Origin: Candidatus Methanoperedens sp. | GTDB lineage: Archaea; Halobacteriota; Methanosarcinia; Methanosarcinales; Methanoperedenaceae | NCBI GenBank assembly: GCA_027460605.1 | Contig: JAPZAN010000118.1 | Location: forward strand, 1 to 10,507 | Length of the DNA: 10,507 nucleotides | Direction of reading: 5' to 3' | Shown here: positions 1 through 6,197 of the stretch, one piece after another | Layout: each line of letters starts with the position of its first letter | Position numbering within the stretch: the first letter of the stretch is position 1 | The notes under the pieces: generated by a model | What the model saw: only the letters and a program-made list of their open reading frames with translations | Database searches by the model: none | Told to the model about the DNA's origin: nothing | Program-made: the position numbers and the translations under genes

Positions 1-95
1 CTTTTTTCAGGGTATTCATTTGCTAATTTAAGTATTTCTTCCCAGTAATAGCGCTTGAAGAAATCTTCCCAGACCTGAAGTGATGATTGTACCAT
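1..95 (-). CDS. mcm: Probable MCM replicative helicase, N-terminal fragment (runs off window start)
   Basis: Only the first 31 codons are visible, read leftward from an ATG at 95-93. They encode a helical segment with the words WEDFFKRYYWEEILKLANEY followed by PEK. A short aromatic and acidic N-terminal helix followed by 'LANEYPE(K/Q)R' resembles my memory of the N-terminus of the archaeal replicative MCM helicase, the hexameric ATPase that unwinds DNA at forks. No catalytic motif lies inside the window, so the call rests on this short match. An in-frame stop lies upstream of the ATG and no other ATG occurs between, so the start is secure if the gene is real. The gene is divergent from the VOC gene across a 68-bp gap. 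Identity is moderate to low confidence; that a gene starts here is more likely than its name. Confidence 0.5.
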   Translation of the reverse strand, partial: MVQSSLQVWEDFFKRYYWEEILKLANEYPEK

Positions 96-163
96 TCTGA
101 ATCTATCATAAAGCCCGAAGGGTATTTCAATGTTTCGAGCCAGATTATACTTGAGGTTAGATT

Positions 164-754
164 ATGTCAATTAAGATAAATTTCAATGGCGTAAACCATC
201 TTGCAATGGCAACGGGAGATATGGATGAGACAATACGTTTCTGGAGGGATTTGCTTGGCATGAGGCTTGTGGCAGGGCTCGGGCAGCCGGGCTATAGGCA
301 TTACTTTTTTGAGATATCGCCGAGTGATTTGATAGCGTTTTTTGAGTGGGAAGGGGTAGAACCCATGATAAAAAAGGAACATGGCAGACCTGTTAGCGGG
401 AGGTTCGGTTTTGACCATGTTTCTTTTGGAGTTGAGGAGGAAGAAGACCTCTGGAACCTGAAAGCAAAGCTTGAAGCCGCAGGTTTCCCTGTATCTGAAG
501 TGATAGACCACGGTTTCATCCATTCCATTTACGCCTATGACCCGAATAATATCCCAATCGAGTTCAGCCATAACGTGAGCGGGATTGATATCAGGAAGGA
601 ACCGAGAATGGGGGACATCAAGCCCACAAAAGCCGCGCTTGAAGGACCGGAGCCACAGGATAAATGGTCGGAAGTCAAACGCGTTACCCCGCCCGAGGAG
701 AGGATAGTCTATCGTGGTGTGGGAAGCGAGCTTTTCCAGGGGTATAAAAAGTGA
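164..754 (+). CDS. VOC (glyoxalase/dioxygenase-fold) family protein
   Basis: This 196-residue protein belongs to the vicinal oxygen chelate superfamily, metalloenzymes including glyoxalase I, extradiol dioxygenases and fosfomycin-resistance proteins. Two paired beta-alpha-beta-beta-beta modules are visible: residues 8-62 begin NHLAMATGDMDETIRFWRD, and residues 82-137 begin FDHVSFGVEE. The likely metal ligands are His12, a Glu near 61-63, His85 and Glu133 in 'IPIEFSHN', the usual His/Glu arrangement of the fold. About 55 residues after the core (from 140) form a charged tail that I do not recognise. A GAGGT ribosome-binding site at 153-157 lies six bases before the ATG, which supports this start. 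The substrate cannot be told from sequence, and no neighbouring gene forms an obvious pathway with it. The family assignment is firm; any specific reaction would be a guess. Confidence 0.85.
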   Translation: MSIKINFNGVNHLAMATGDMDETIRFWRDLLGMRLVAGLGQPGYRHYFFEISPSDLIAFFEWEGVEPMIKKEHGRPVSGRFGFDHVSFGVEEEEDLWNLKAKLEAAGFPVSEVIDHGFIHSIYAYDPNNIPIEFSHNVSGIDIRKEPRMGDIKPTKAALEGPEPQDKWSEVKRVTPPEERIVYRGVGSELFQGYKK

Positions 755-868
755 TGAAAATAAGGTTCTGGGATACTTGGCAGCTCTTCAGCTAACTAAA
801 ATTATATGCATCTTTCAGGCGCATGTAATCTAAGAAGAATAGCCGAGTGTCAGGACAAATTAAAAAGA

Positions 869-1174
869 TTATTCTTCTGGAGTTTCTTCTTCCGGAGTTG
901 CCAGTGAAGCCAAATATTCCTCATAGGTTTCATTTGGTCTTCTTGTAAATACAATCGTTGTATCTTTATGTTCTTTCTTTCCAGAACCAGAACTTCTTGA
1001 AATCCATCCACTTTTCTGTTTCTTCTTTTCTCCGCTTAATTTCTGGTGTTTTGAAGATGTTTGGTCCTTAAAAAATGAATGTTTTGGTAGGGCAGGCGCA
1101 CATTCGCTTTTGCGTGCTCCCTTTAGGGCGGGGGGCGCAATCCTGATGATTGATTTTGATGGAATTGTATATAA
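869..1174 (-). pseudogene. Start-less open frame, possible gene remnant
   Basis: A minus-strand frame of 101 codons is open from the stop at 1177-1175 to a TAA at 871-869, but has no ATG or GTG, and its only TTG lies near the 3' end. The last 55 or so residues look protein-like: a Lys-rich and Ser-rich basic stretch containing KSGWISRSSGSGKK, then 'TTIVFTRRPNETYEEYLASL' and an acidic PEEETPEE end. The upstream third is Pro/Ala-rich and reads through the GC-rich patch, so it is probably not coding. I do not recognise the family. It may be the 3' remnant of a lost gene, or a chance frame. Confidence 0.3.
1085..1140. repeat. GC-rich patch, possible dispersed intergenic element
   Basis: A GC-rich block (GGGCAGGCGCACATTCGC, then GCGTGCTCCCT and a GGGCGGGGGGCGC run) sits in otherwise AT-rich intergenic DNA. 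Its minus-strand word AGGGAGCACGC recurs with one extra base as AGGGAAGCACGC at 7906-7917 in another intergenic region, also next to ATGCGC/TGTGCGC-like words. That suggests, but does not prove, two copies of a short dispersed repeat in opposite orientation. Confidence 0.25.
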
Positions 1175-1253
1175 TTATCAATACGAATTGAAACTATCTA
1201 TTTAAATTGGCATATTACAAAAAATTATACGCATATGTCTTATGACTGAAAAA

Positions 1254-1295
1254 AGTATATACCTTTCGGATACTATAGAATCTAAAGAAAGGAAG
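1254..1295 (+). promoter_or_regulatory. TATA-like box and ribosome-binding site of the membrane-protein gene
   Basis: AAGTATATAC around 1253-1262 fits an archaeal TATA box. A start point about 25 bases downstream would leave a short leader carrying the purine-rich AAAGGAAG (1288-1295), seven bases before the ATG at 1303. Confidence 0.5.
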
Positions 1296-1302
1296 TATTA
1301 AT

Positions 1303-1902
1303 ATGGAAAAGGATGAGCAAATAAATATAAAATCTATCCAATTATCCAAAATTTGGAAATTTGCTATAGTGGTATCTTTATTAGGTTCAATGTTTAGCGT
1401 GGGTGTTGATTTCAATCTAATTAAAATTGACAAGATGTGCTTTTGGTGCAAAGATGATACTAAGAGTATAACAGACAATTCTGTAACATATAATTCCTCT
1501 TCAGACTTCATTGTAAAGAATCTTATCGATTCGAATGCGAGTGTAAGTTATACAAAGACTACCCAAGTACTAAGTGACAGATTCACAAAAACATTATCCA
1601 TCATAAATAACGATAAAGTAAATTATCATTATTTAATAGTACATGATATAGTCAGAAACACTATTTTCTTGAAAGATTATCCTTATAACAAAACAATTAC
1701 TTACGCAGAGTGTAACGATGAATATACAAACTGCGCGATTTATACCCAATTTATGTTAGAAAATAATAAAAACTATCCTGCTTGCTTTGAAAAAGAATCT
1801 CCTTATATGGTTTGGGGCGCAAGTCAAAGTGAGTTAAAAAAACTCCCGTATTTCTATCAAAACCCAAAAGATTGTTTGGATTATAATAATATTTCACCTT
1901 AA
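1303..1902 (+). CDS. AT-rich membrane-anchored protein of unknown function with six cysteines
   Basis: I do not recognise a family. The 199-residue protein has a short charged N-terminus, one hydrophobic segment at about residues 19-36 (KFAIVVSLLGSMFSVGV), and a roughly 160-residue polar domain. The topology is most like an N-terminal signal anchor with the C-terminal domain outside the cell. Just after the anchor is a CFWC motif (Cys46 and Cys49); four more cysteines (137, 144, 161, 191) make an even set that could form disulfides or bind a metal. Several Asn-X-Ser/Thr sequons would allow archaeal N-glycosylation. The gene is much richer in A+T than the VOC and lhr genes, with codon use to match, suggesting transfer. 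It has its own TATA box and ribosome-binding site and is followed by T-rich DNA, so it is probably monocistronic. Confidence 0.65.
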   Translation: MEKDEQINIKSIQLSKIWKFAIVVSLLGSMFSVGVDFNLIKIDKMCFWCKDDTKSITDNSVTYNSSSDFIVKNLIDSNASVSYTKTTQVLSDRFTKTLSIINNDKVNYHYLIVHDIVRNTIFLKDYPYNKTITYAECNDEYTNCAIYTQFMLENNKNYPACFEKESPYMVWGASQSELKKLPYFYQNPKDCLDYNNISP

Positions 1903-1918
1903 AATTTCTGAATTAATT

Positions 1919-1946
1919 CATATTTTTTAAATAATTAATCCTTTTT
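1919..1946 (+). terminator. T-rich stretch, possible archaeal terminator
   Basis: Two T runs (ATTTTTTAA at 1922-1930 and CTTTTTG at 1941-1947) lie 20-45 bases after the stop of the membrane-protein gene, flanked by short AATTAAT repeats. Archaeal intrinsic termination mainly needs T runs, so this is a reasonable but unproved terminator. Confidence 0.35.
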
Positions 1947-2005
1947 GATATTGCACAATAGGGCATTTACCAACACAAATAGCAACCATCTCAAAAAATA
2001 AACAA

Positions 2006-2014
2006 TATTATATA
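2006..2014 (+). promoter_or_regulatory. TATA box for a leaderless cyaB-lhr transcript
   Basis: ATTATATAT lies centred about 27 bases before the cyaB ATG at 2037. The usual archaeal distance from TATA box to start point puts transcription initiation at or next to the ATG. The bases between (CCCCACAACAAACAAACACTA) contain no purine-rich ribosome-binding site, which agrees with a leaderless message. Confidence 0.55.
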
Positions 2015-2036
2015 TCCCCACAACAAACAAACACTA

Positions 2037-2540
2037 ATGATAGAGATAGAAGTAAAGGCACGCGTTGATGACGCACGAAAGATGGAAAGGGCAATTATAT
2101 CAATGGGGGCTACGCCTATCGGGATACAGGACCAGGCAGATACATATTATAATGCGCCGCATCGCAATTTTGAGACGACTGACGAAGCATTGAGGATAAG
2201 GGTAGAAGACGGGGATGCCTTTCTGACATACAAGGGCCCGAAAATGGACACTGTATCCAAAACAAGGCAGGAATTACAGATAGTGATAAAGGACACCGAA
2301 ACCATGGGGGAAATATTGACATCGCTCGGGTTTATCCCGGTGACAACGGTAACAAAAAGAAGAAAAAATTACAGGCTCGGGGATTTTCTTATCTCCCTTG
2401 ATGAAGTACATGACCTCGGGAGTTTTATTGAAGTTGAGATTCCTGTAAAAAATTCCAAAAATTATGAGGAAAAGGTCGAGAGTATTTTAAAAATCATTGA
2501 AAAACTGGGCCTCGACAGGACAGCAACAATCCGTGCTTAA
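2037..2540 (+). CDS. cyaB: CYTH-domain protein, class IV adenylate cyclase / triphosphatase-like (CyaB family)
   Basis: The 167-residue product is a single CYTH domain, the tunnel-barrel fold of class IV adenylate cyclases and thiamine-triphosphatases, which act on triphosphate substrates with divalent metal. The diagnostic EXEXK motif is at residues 3-7 (EIEVK). Further in order come the basic strand ALRIRVEDG (Arg53, Arg55), Lys66 in TYKGP, SKTRQE (Arg77, Glu79), the VTKRRK strand (107-110), ISLDEVHDLG (Asp122), and FIEVEIP (Glu132, Glu134), all expected pocket residues. Archaeal members are usually annotated CyaB, but whether this one makes cAMP or hydrolyses a triphosphate such as ThTP cannot be told. 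The C-terminus is slightly short compared with family members I know; its last codons overlap the start of lhr. It appears to be first gene of a two-gene unit with a leaderless start. Confidence 0.85.
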   Translation: MIEIEVKARVDDARKMERAIISMGATPIGIQDQADTYYNAPHRNFETTDEALRIRVEDGDAFLTYKGPKMDTVSKTRQELQIVIKDTETMGEILTSLGFIPVTTVTKRRKNYRLGDFLISLDEVHDLGSFIEVEIPVKNSKNYEEKVESILKIIEKLGLDRTATIRA

Positions 2541-5355
2541 CCCTGCAATTCAGGAAGCATTGAAGAAACAGGGATTTAGTGCTCCGACTGAACCGCAGGT
2601 AAAAACAATCCCGTCTGTTCTTGCGGGAGAACATGTACTTCTAATAGCGCCAACCGGTTCCGGCAAGACGGAATCTGTAGTGCTTCCTGTTTTTCACGCT
2701 TTTTTGCAGAGAAAAGAAGAAGGGCGCGTTAAAGGTGATGAAAAGCGGGGTATTTCAGTCCTGTATATCACACCGCTTCGCGCCCTTAACAGGGATATGC
2801 TGTTGCGTCTTGAATGGTGGGGGAAAGAGCTTGGCATAAAAGTTGCTGTCAGGCACGGCGATACGACAACTTACGAGCGGCAAAAACAGTCTCTTAAGCC
2901 GCCGGATTTTCTTGTCACAACACCGGAGACTCTCCAGGTGATGCTGACAGGGAAAAGGCTTCGCAATAATCTCAAGACTGTTTCGCACGTAATCATCGAT
3001 GAAGTACATGAGCTTGCATCATCGAAAAGGGGCGCGCAGCTTTCTATCGCGCTTGAGCGGCTTGTCGAAGTCGCAGGGGAGTTCCAGAGGCTCGGACTAT
3101 CCGCAACTGTGGGGAAACCTGATGAAATAGCGCATTTTCTTGCCGGGGCGGACAGGACTGCCCGCGTGATTGAAGTTTCGCTCATTAAAAAACTTGAATT
3201 TAATGTGGTATGCCCGAAACCGACGCCGCAGGACAATGATTCATCTAAAAAGCTTATGTGTACGCCTGAAATGGCGTCACATCTGCGTGTAATCTCGGAT
3301 ATCGTTGGAAAACACAAATCCACCCTGATATTCGTAAACACAAGGGAATCCGCTGAGATGTTGGGCTCAAGGTTCAGGATGCTCGGGATACTCATCGGTG
3401 TACACCACGGTTCACTTTCAAAGGATGCGCGTATTGAAGCTGAAAATAACTTTAAAAATGGAAGCCTAAGCGGGCTTATATGCACCTCCTCAATGGAACT
3501 CGGTATCGATATCGGGGATATTGACCATGTTATCCAGTACATGTCGCCGCGCCAGGTCACCCGGTTGGTACAGAGGGTTGGAAGAGCGGGACACTGGGTT
3601 GGCGAGAAATCAAGCGGGACAATAATAACAACAAGCGCGGACGACGCTGCCGAATCCTGCGCTATCACTCGGAGAGCAAAGGACGGTAAAATCGAGATTA
3701 TCGATATTCATGAGAACAGCACCGATACGCTTGCAAACCAGATATGCGGGCTGGTGCTGGATTTCGGGGAGATATCCATTGAAGGTATTTTTTCAATAGT
3801 TAAAAGGGCATATCCATTCAGGGAACTGAAAATCGAGGTGCTGCGTGATGTTATTCGGCAAATGAATGATAACCGGCTTATCTGGTTTGAGAACGATAAG
3901 GTGGGCAAGAAGAGGAAAACCTGGCAGTATTTTTATGAAAACCTCTCCATGATACCCGATGAAAAACGCTTTGAGATTTTCGATATAGTGAGCGGAAGGA
4001 CAGTCGGTGCGCTTGACGAGGCTTTCGTTGTGGATTTTGCTGAAGCCGGCGCCGTGTTCATAGCAAAAGGCGAGATGTGGCGCATAATCGAGATAATAAC
4101 TGAAAAGAGCAGGATTAAAGTAGAGCCGATAAGCGACCCCGGCGCCGATATCCCGAACTGGGTTGGTGAGGAAATCCCGGTTCCGTATGAAGTGGCGCAG
4201 GAAGTGGGAGCCATAAGAAAGCGTTTTATGGCAGAAATCACGATGGGTGAGGGCACAGGAAAAATCATCGAAGACTACAGGAAAGAGTATCCTGCGGATG
4301 ATGAAGCAGCCAATGAGATCCTTGAACTGATACGGAAACAGCAAAATGCAGGTCTTACTGTACCTGCCGACGACACAGCTATCATCGAGCAGGACGGGAA
4401 ATCAATCGTTATCAATATCTGCGGCGGGCATAAAGTGAATGAAACCCTGGGGCGTGCGCTGACTTCATTGCTTGCTGCACGATTCGGCGCAAGTGTTGCG
4501 ATGGAGATAGACCCGTACAGGATAAAACTTGAGCTTCCAAGGATGCTGAATGCCGAAAAAATAAAAGAACTGCTCCTTGCCACGAGTCCCGACCACATCG
4601 AGCCTATCATCGAAATGACGCTTAAAAATACCATGCTGCTCAAGTGGAAGATGGTGCATGTGGCGCGAAAATTCGGGGCGCTCAGCCGCGATGTGGATTA
4701 TGAGCGCATCAGCATGAAGAAACTGCTTGAGGTTTTCGAGCACACGCCCATGTATGATGAGGCTGTGCGTGAGATTTTCCACGACAAGCTTGACATAGAG
4801 CGCGCAAGAGAGGTTCTGGGTAAAATCCAGGGCGGAAGCATCAAGCTTGTTGTGCAGCCCATAAGTCCGATTGGTGAAGCGGGTTTCATGGGCGGAAGGG
4901 AACTGATGGCGCCTGAGAGGGCTGACAGCTCCATAATGATGGCTCTTAAGAGCAGGATTATGAACGACCATGTGATACTTGTCTGCCTGAACTGCAAGAA
5001 ATGGAAGTCCAGAACGGTTGTTAAAAGAGTGCCCGAGCGCCCCGAGTGTCCATTGTGCAGCAGCAGGCTTGTTGCGGCGCTCAAGCCCTGGGAAGAGGAG
5101 GAGATTAAGCTTGTGAAGAAGCCTGATAAGGAAAAGACAGAGGAGGAGAGGAAAAGGACGGCAAGGGTTTACAGGAATGCGAATATTGTGCTCTCGCACG
5201 GGAAGACTGCGGTTATCGCGCTTGCTTCGAGGGGGATTGGGCCTGAGACTGCTTCCCGTGTGATACGGAAGTTGAGGGAGGATGAGGAGGAGTTTTACAG
5301 GGATATTTTGATTGCTGAGAGGAATTATGCGAAGACGAAGAGGTTCTGGGAGTGA
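2533..5355 (+). CDS. lhr: Lhr-family superfamily 2 helicase (DEVH box) with zinc-ribbon-like and HhH-like C-terminus
   Basis: A 940-residue ATP-dependent helicase of the Lhr (large helicase-related) group, which translocates along and unwinds nucleic acids in repair or RNA metabolism. From the GTG start: a Q-like motif near 14-24 (GFSAPTEPQ), Walker A APTGSGKTE at 39-47, DEVH at 156-159, motif III LSATV at 189-193, second RecA lobe with VNTRESAE (268-275) and motif VI QRVGRAGH at 347-354, then winged-helix and Lhr-specific domains to about 800. A four-cysteine zinc-ribbon-like motif (Cys818, 821, 839, 842) and a helix-hairpin-helix-like GIGPETASRVI (901-911) end the protein. I chose GTG at 2533 because the N-terminus LNPAIQEALKKQGF then matches Lhr proteins and AGGA lies 12 bases before it. 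A TTG at 2497 in the same frame would add 12 residues. The start overlaps the end of cyaB by 8 bases, so the two are cotranscribed. Confidence 0.92.
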   Translation: MLNPAIQEALKKQGFSAPTEPQVKTIPSVLAGEHVLLIAPTGSGKTESVVLPVFHAFLQRKEEGRVKGDEKRGISVLYITPLRALNRDMLLRLEWWGKELGIKVAVRHGDTTTYERQKQSLKPPDFLVTTPETLQVMLTGKRLRNNLKTVSHVIIDEVHELASSKRGAQLSIALERLVEVAGEFQRLGLSATVGKPDEIAHFLAGADRTARVIEVSLIKKLEFNVVCPKPTPQDNDSSKKLMCTPEMASHLRVISDIVGKHKSTLIFVNTRESAEMLGSRFRMLGILIGVHHGSLSKDARIEAENNFKNGSLSGLICTSSMELGIDIGDIDHVIQYMSPRQVTRLVQRVGRAGHWVGEKSSGTIITTSADDAAESCAITRRAKDGKIEIIDIHENSTDTLANQICGLVLDFGEISIEGIFSIVKRAYPFRELKIEVLRDVIRQMNDNRLIWFENDKVGKKRKTWQYFYENLSMIPDEKRFEIFDIVSGRTVGALDEAFVVDFAEAGAVFIAKGEMWRIIEIITEKSRIKVEPISDPGADIPNWVGEEIPVPYEVAQEVGAIRKRFMAEITMGEGTGKIIEDYRKEYPADDEAANEILELIRKQQNAGLTVPADDTAIIEQDGKSIVINICGGHKVNETLGRALTSLLAARFGASVAMEIDPYRIKLELPRMLNAEKIKELLLATSPDHIEPIIEMTLKNTMLLKWKMVHVARKFGALSRDVDYERISMKKLLEVFEHTPMYDEAVREIFHDKLDIERAREVLGKIQGGSIKLVVQPISPIGEAGFMGGRELMAPERADSSIMMALKSRIMNDHVILVCLNCKKWKSRTVVKRVPERPECPLCSSRLVAALKPWEEEEIKLVKKPDKEKTEEERKRTARVYRNANIVLSHGKTAVIALASRGIGPETASRVIRKLREDEEEFYRDILIAERNYAKTKRFWE

Positions 5356-5388
5356 GGAGCAAACAGATTAGAATGGAGATCCAATCCT

Positions 5389-5413
5389 GTTATTCCTGTA
5401 AATCCTGTCTGAC
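5389..5413. repeat. CCTGT-iterated dispersed repeat, partial copy
   Basis: Three copies of (A)TCCTGT occur within 25 bases just after lhr. The same words in both orientations build the palindrome at 6009-6061, so this looks like a partial copy of the same 'AACAGGAT' intergenic repeat, a type scattered through many prokaryotic genomes. Confidence 0.45.
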
Positions 5414-5414
5414 A

Positions 5415-5423
5415 TTTATAAAT
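5415..5423. promoter_or_regulatory. Palindromic TATA-like box
   Basis: TTTATAAAT is a strong archaeal TATA-type sequence and the same core as the box before the radical SAM gene. A rightward start would fall near 5445, before the repeat array and far from any convincing coding start. It could drive a non-coding transcript. The palindrome gives no direction. Confidence 0.35.
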
Positions 5424-5510
5424 CGCACTAAATTAATTTGTGGCGCCTCTGCAAAACCCAATGCGCCGTCGTATTACTTTGCACGCCAGCGATGCTTGGA
5501 GAATTAACAG

Positions 5511-5579
5511 CGAACTCACAACGAACTCAATACGAACTCACGACGACCTGAGTTAGTACGAGTTCGTACAAGTTCGTTG
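5511..5579. repeat. CGAACTCA iterated array with inverted copies (large imperfect palindrome)
   Basis: CGAACTCA occurs three times at exact 11-bp spacing (starts 5511, 5522, 5533). The opposite strand then carries related copies at roughly 10-bp spacing: TAACTCA, CGAACTCG and CGAACTTG, read back from 5579. The arms CAACGAACT (5519-5527) with TACGAACTC (5531-5539) match AGTTCGTTG (5571-5579) and GAGTTCGTA (5560-5568). The whole can fold into a stem with a 20-base loop. Spacing close to one helical turn would put all sites on one face of the DNA, as in arrays bound by a regulator or initiator; a structured RNA is the alternative. Confidence 0.7.
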
Positions 5580-5661
5580 TTGATTTTGAATACGCCAGAG
5601 CTACTTATATGAAATTGTTTGGTATTTGAGCTTTTACTAGGGTTTATTTTAGATTTTTAAG

Positions 5662-5904
5662 CTATCTTATTACGTTTGCCTGAGGCTCAACTGTATTGAA
5701 ATCTTCTGATATTTCTTTCAGGTCTTCAAGGAATAGATTATCTTTTGCAGCCTTTTTTAACTCCCAGATTTTATCTTTGAATCTCTCCTGTTTTTTCGTG
5801 ATTAAAATCACTTCTACCGTCTCATTTTCAGGAAGTTTTTCAGGAACTTTTATATTTATTTCGTGATTTTTGGGTATTCTGACAATTTGCTTTAATGCTT
5901 CCAT
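5662..5904 (-). CDS. Orphan VapB-like antitoxin / small hypothetical protein
   Basis: This 80-residue protein has an N-terminal beta-rich segment (residues 1-37, KQIVRIPKNHEINIKVPEKL then ETVEVILITKK) and a helical acidic C-terminus with LFLEDLKEISEDF. The layout, with 'PKNxEIxIKVPE' early and 'LFLxDLxEIxEDF' late, resembles a family of short antitoxin-like proteins of archaea and cyanobacteria that usually precede a toxin gene. That is recalled from general knowledge, not searched. Here no toxin gene follows: the 306 bases downstream are non-coding. The last residues (TVEPQANVIR) diverge from the usual ending, so the 3' end may have been rejoined after the toxin was lost. The ATG start at 5904 has no clear ribosome-binding site, and AT-rich words (TTTTAGTAC, CATAAAAT) lie 20-30 bases upstream. 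Confidence 0.6.
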   Translation of the reverse strand: MEALKQIVRIPKNHEINIKVPEKLPENETVEVILITKKQERFKDKIWELKKAAKDNLFLEDLKEISEDFNTVEPQANVIR

Positions 5905-6008
5905 AGACTGTATGTTGGTATTTTATGTACTAAAAGCTTCACATGAATGCTATAACCACGTTCTTAAATAATCCTAATCCTGAATAAAAAGCTTCGGGTC
6001 TGGGTCTG

Positions 6009-6061
6009 GACAGGATTAACAGGATGAACAGGATTTATCCCGTCAATCCTGTTATCCCGTC
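6009..6061. repeat. CAGGAT-type palindromic repeat (imperfect hairpin)
   Basis: The left arm (6009-6034) iterates CAGGAT three times: GACAGGATTAACAGGATGAA then CAGGAT. The right arm (6036-6061) is its imperfect inverse, reading on the other strand GACGGGATAACAGGATTGAC then GGGAT. The centre GGATTTATCC (6031-6040) is nearly a perfect palindrome, so the 53 bases could fold into one long hairpin. It lies between the orphan antitoxin gene and vapBC. Confidence 0.7.
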
Positions 6062-6175
6062 TAAAAATGATACGTCAAGATTTGAAAGTATGGATATTTA
6101 CGAACCTTGCTATAAGATGTTCTGGTAGTAGAGGATGGAATATCAGGGATGGTAAAGCTTTATCTCATCCCATAT

Positions 6176-6189
6176 CTATAGAGCTATAG
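6176..6189 (+). promoter_or_regulatory. CTATAG-AG-CTATAG palindrome before vapB, possible operator
   Basis: Two CTATAG hexamers separated by AG form a near-palindrome just upstream of, and touching, the AGGTGAT ribosome-binding site (6188-6194) of vapB. VapB antitoxins commonly repress their own operon by binding such inverted repeats. The candidate TATA element is the weaker CTTTATCT near 6158-6165. Confidence 0.4.
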
Positions 6190-6197
6190 GTGATAAA

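Larger units (their letters stand above)
755..1302. other. Gene-poor region between the VOC gene and the AT-rich membrane-protein gene
   Basis: No complete gene with a start codon is supported in these 548 bases. It holds a 9-bp inverted repeat (AGAAGAATA at 833-841 and TATTCTTCT at 870-878), a start-less minus-strand open frame (869-1174), a GC-rich patch (about 1085-1140) and, at its right end, the promoter of the next gene. Overall it looks like a decayed or rearranged stretch. Confidence 0.6.
5356..5661. other. Intergenic region with a promoter-like box and repeat array, no supported gene
   Basis: After lhr comes a run of CCTGT words (about 5391-5410: ATCCTGTTATTCCTGTAAAT), then a TATA-like box (5415-5423), a 31-codon open frame from ATG 5461 to TAG 5556 that I do not trust as a gene, and the CGAACTCA array (5511-5579). 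The rest is featureless AT-rich DNA up to the stop of the minus-strand antitoxin-like gene. Confidence 0.6.

Noticed and set aside
838..862. tRNA-like word AGCCGAGTGTCAGGAC
   Set aside because: It resembles a D-arm only. No TPsiC arm, anticodon stem or acceptor pairing could be found around it.
2871..3668. Long minus-strand open frame of 265 codons inside lhr (and others at 3793-4344 and 4465-5199)
   Set aside because: They lie opposite a clear helicase gene with all motifs intact. Their translations show no recognisable family and they have no promoter or ribosome-binding site.
5511..5544. Possible CRISPR array
   Set aside because: The repeat units are 8 bases at 11-bp spacing with no room for spacers, and there are no cas genes in the window.
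5461..5556. 31-codon plus-strand frame downstream of the TTTATAAAT box
   Set aside because: Most of its second half is the CGAACTCA repeat itself, it has no ribosome-binding site, and the product resembles nothing I know. A non-coding transcript is as likely.
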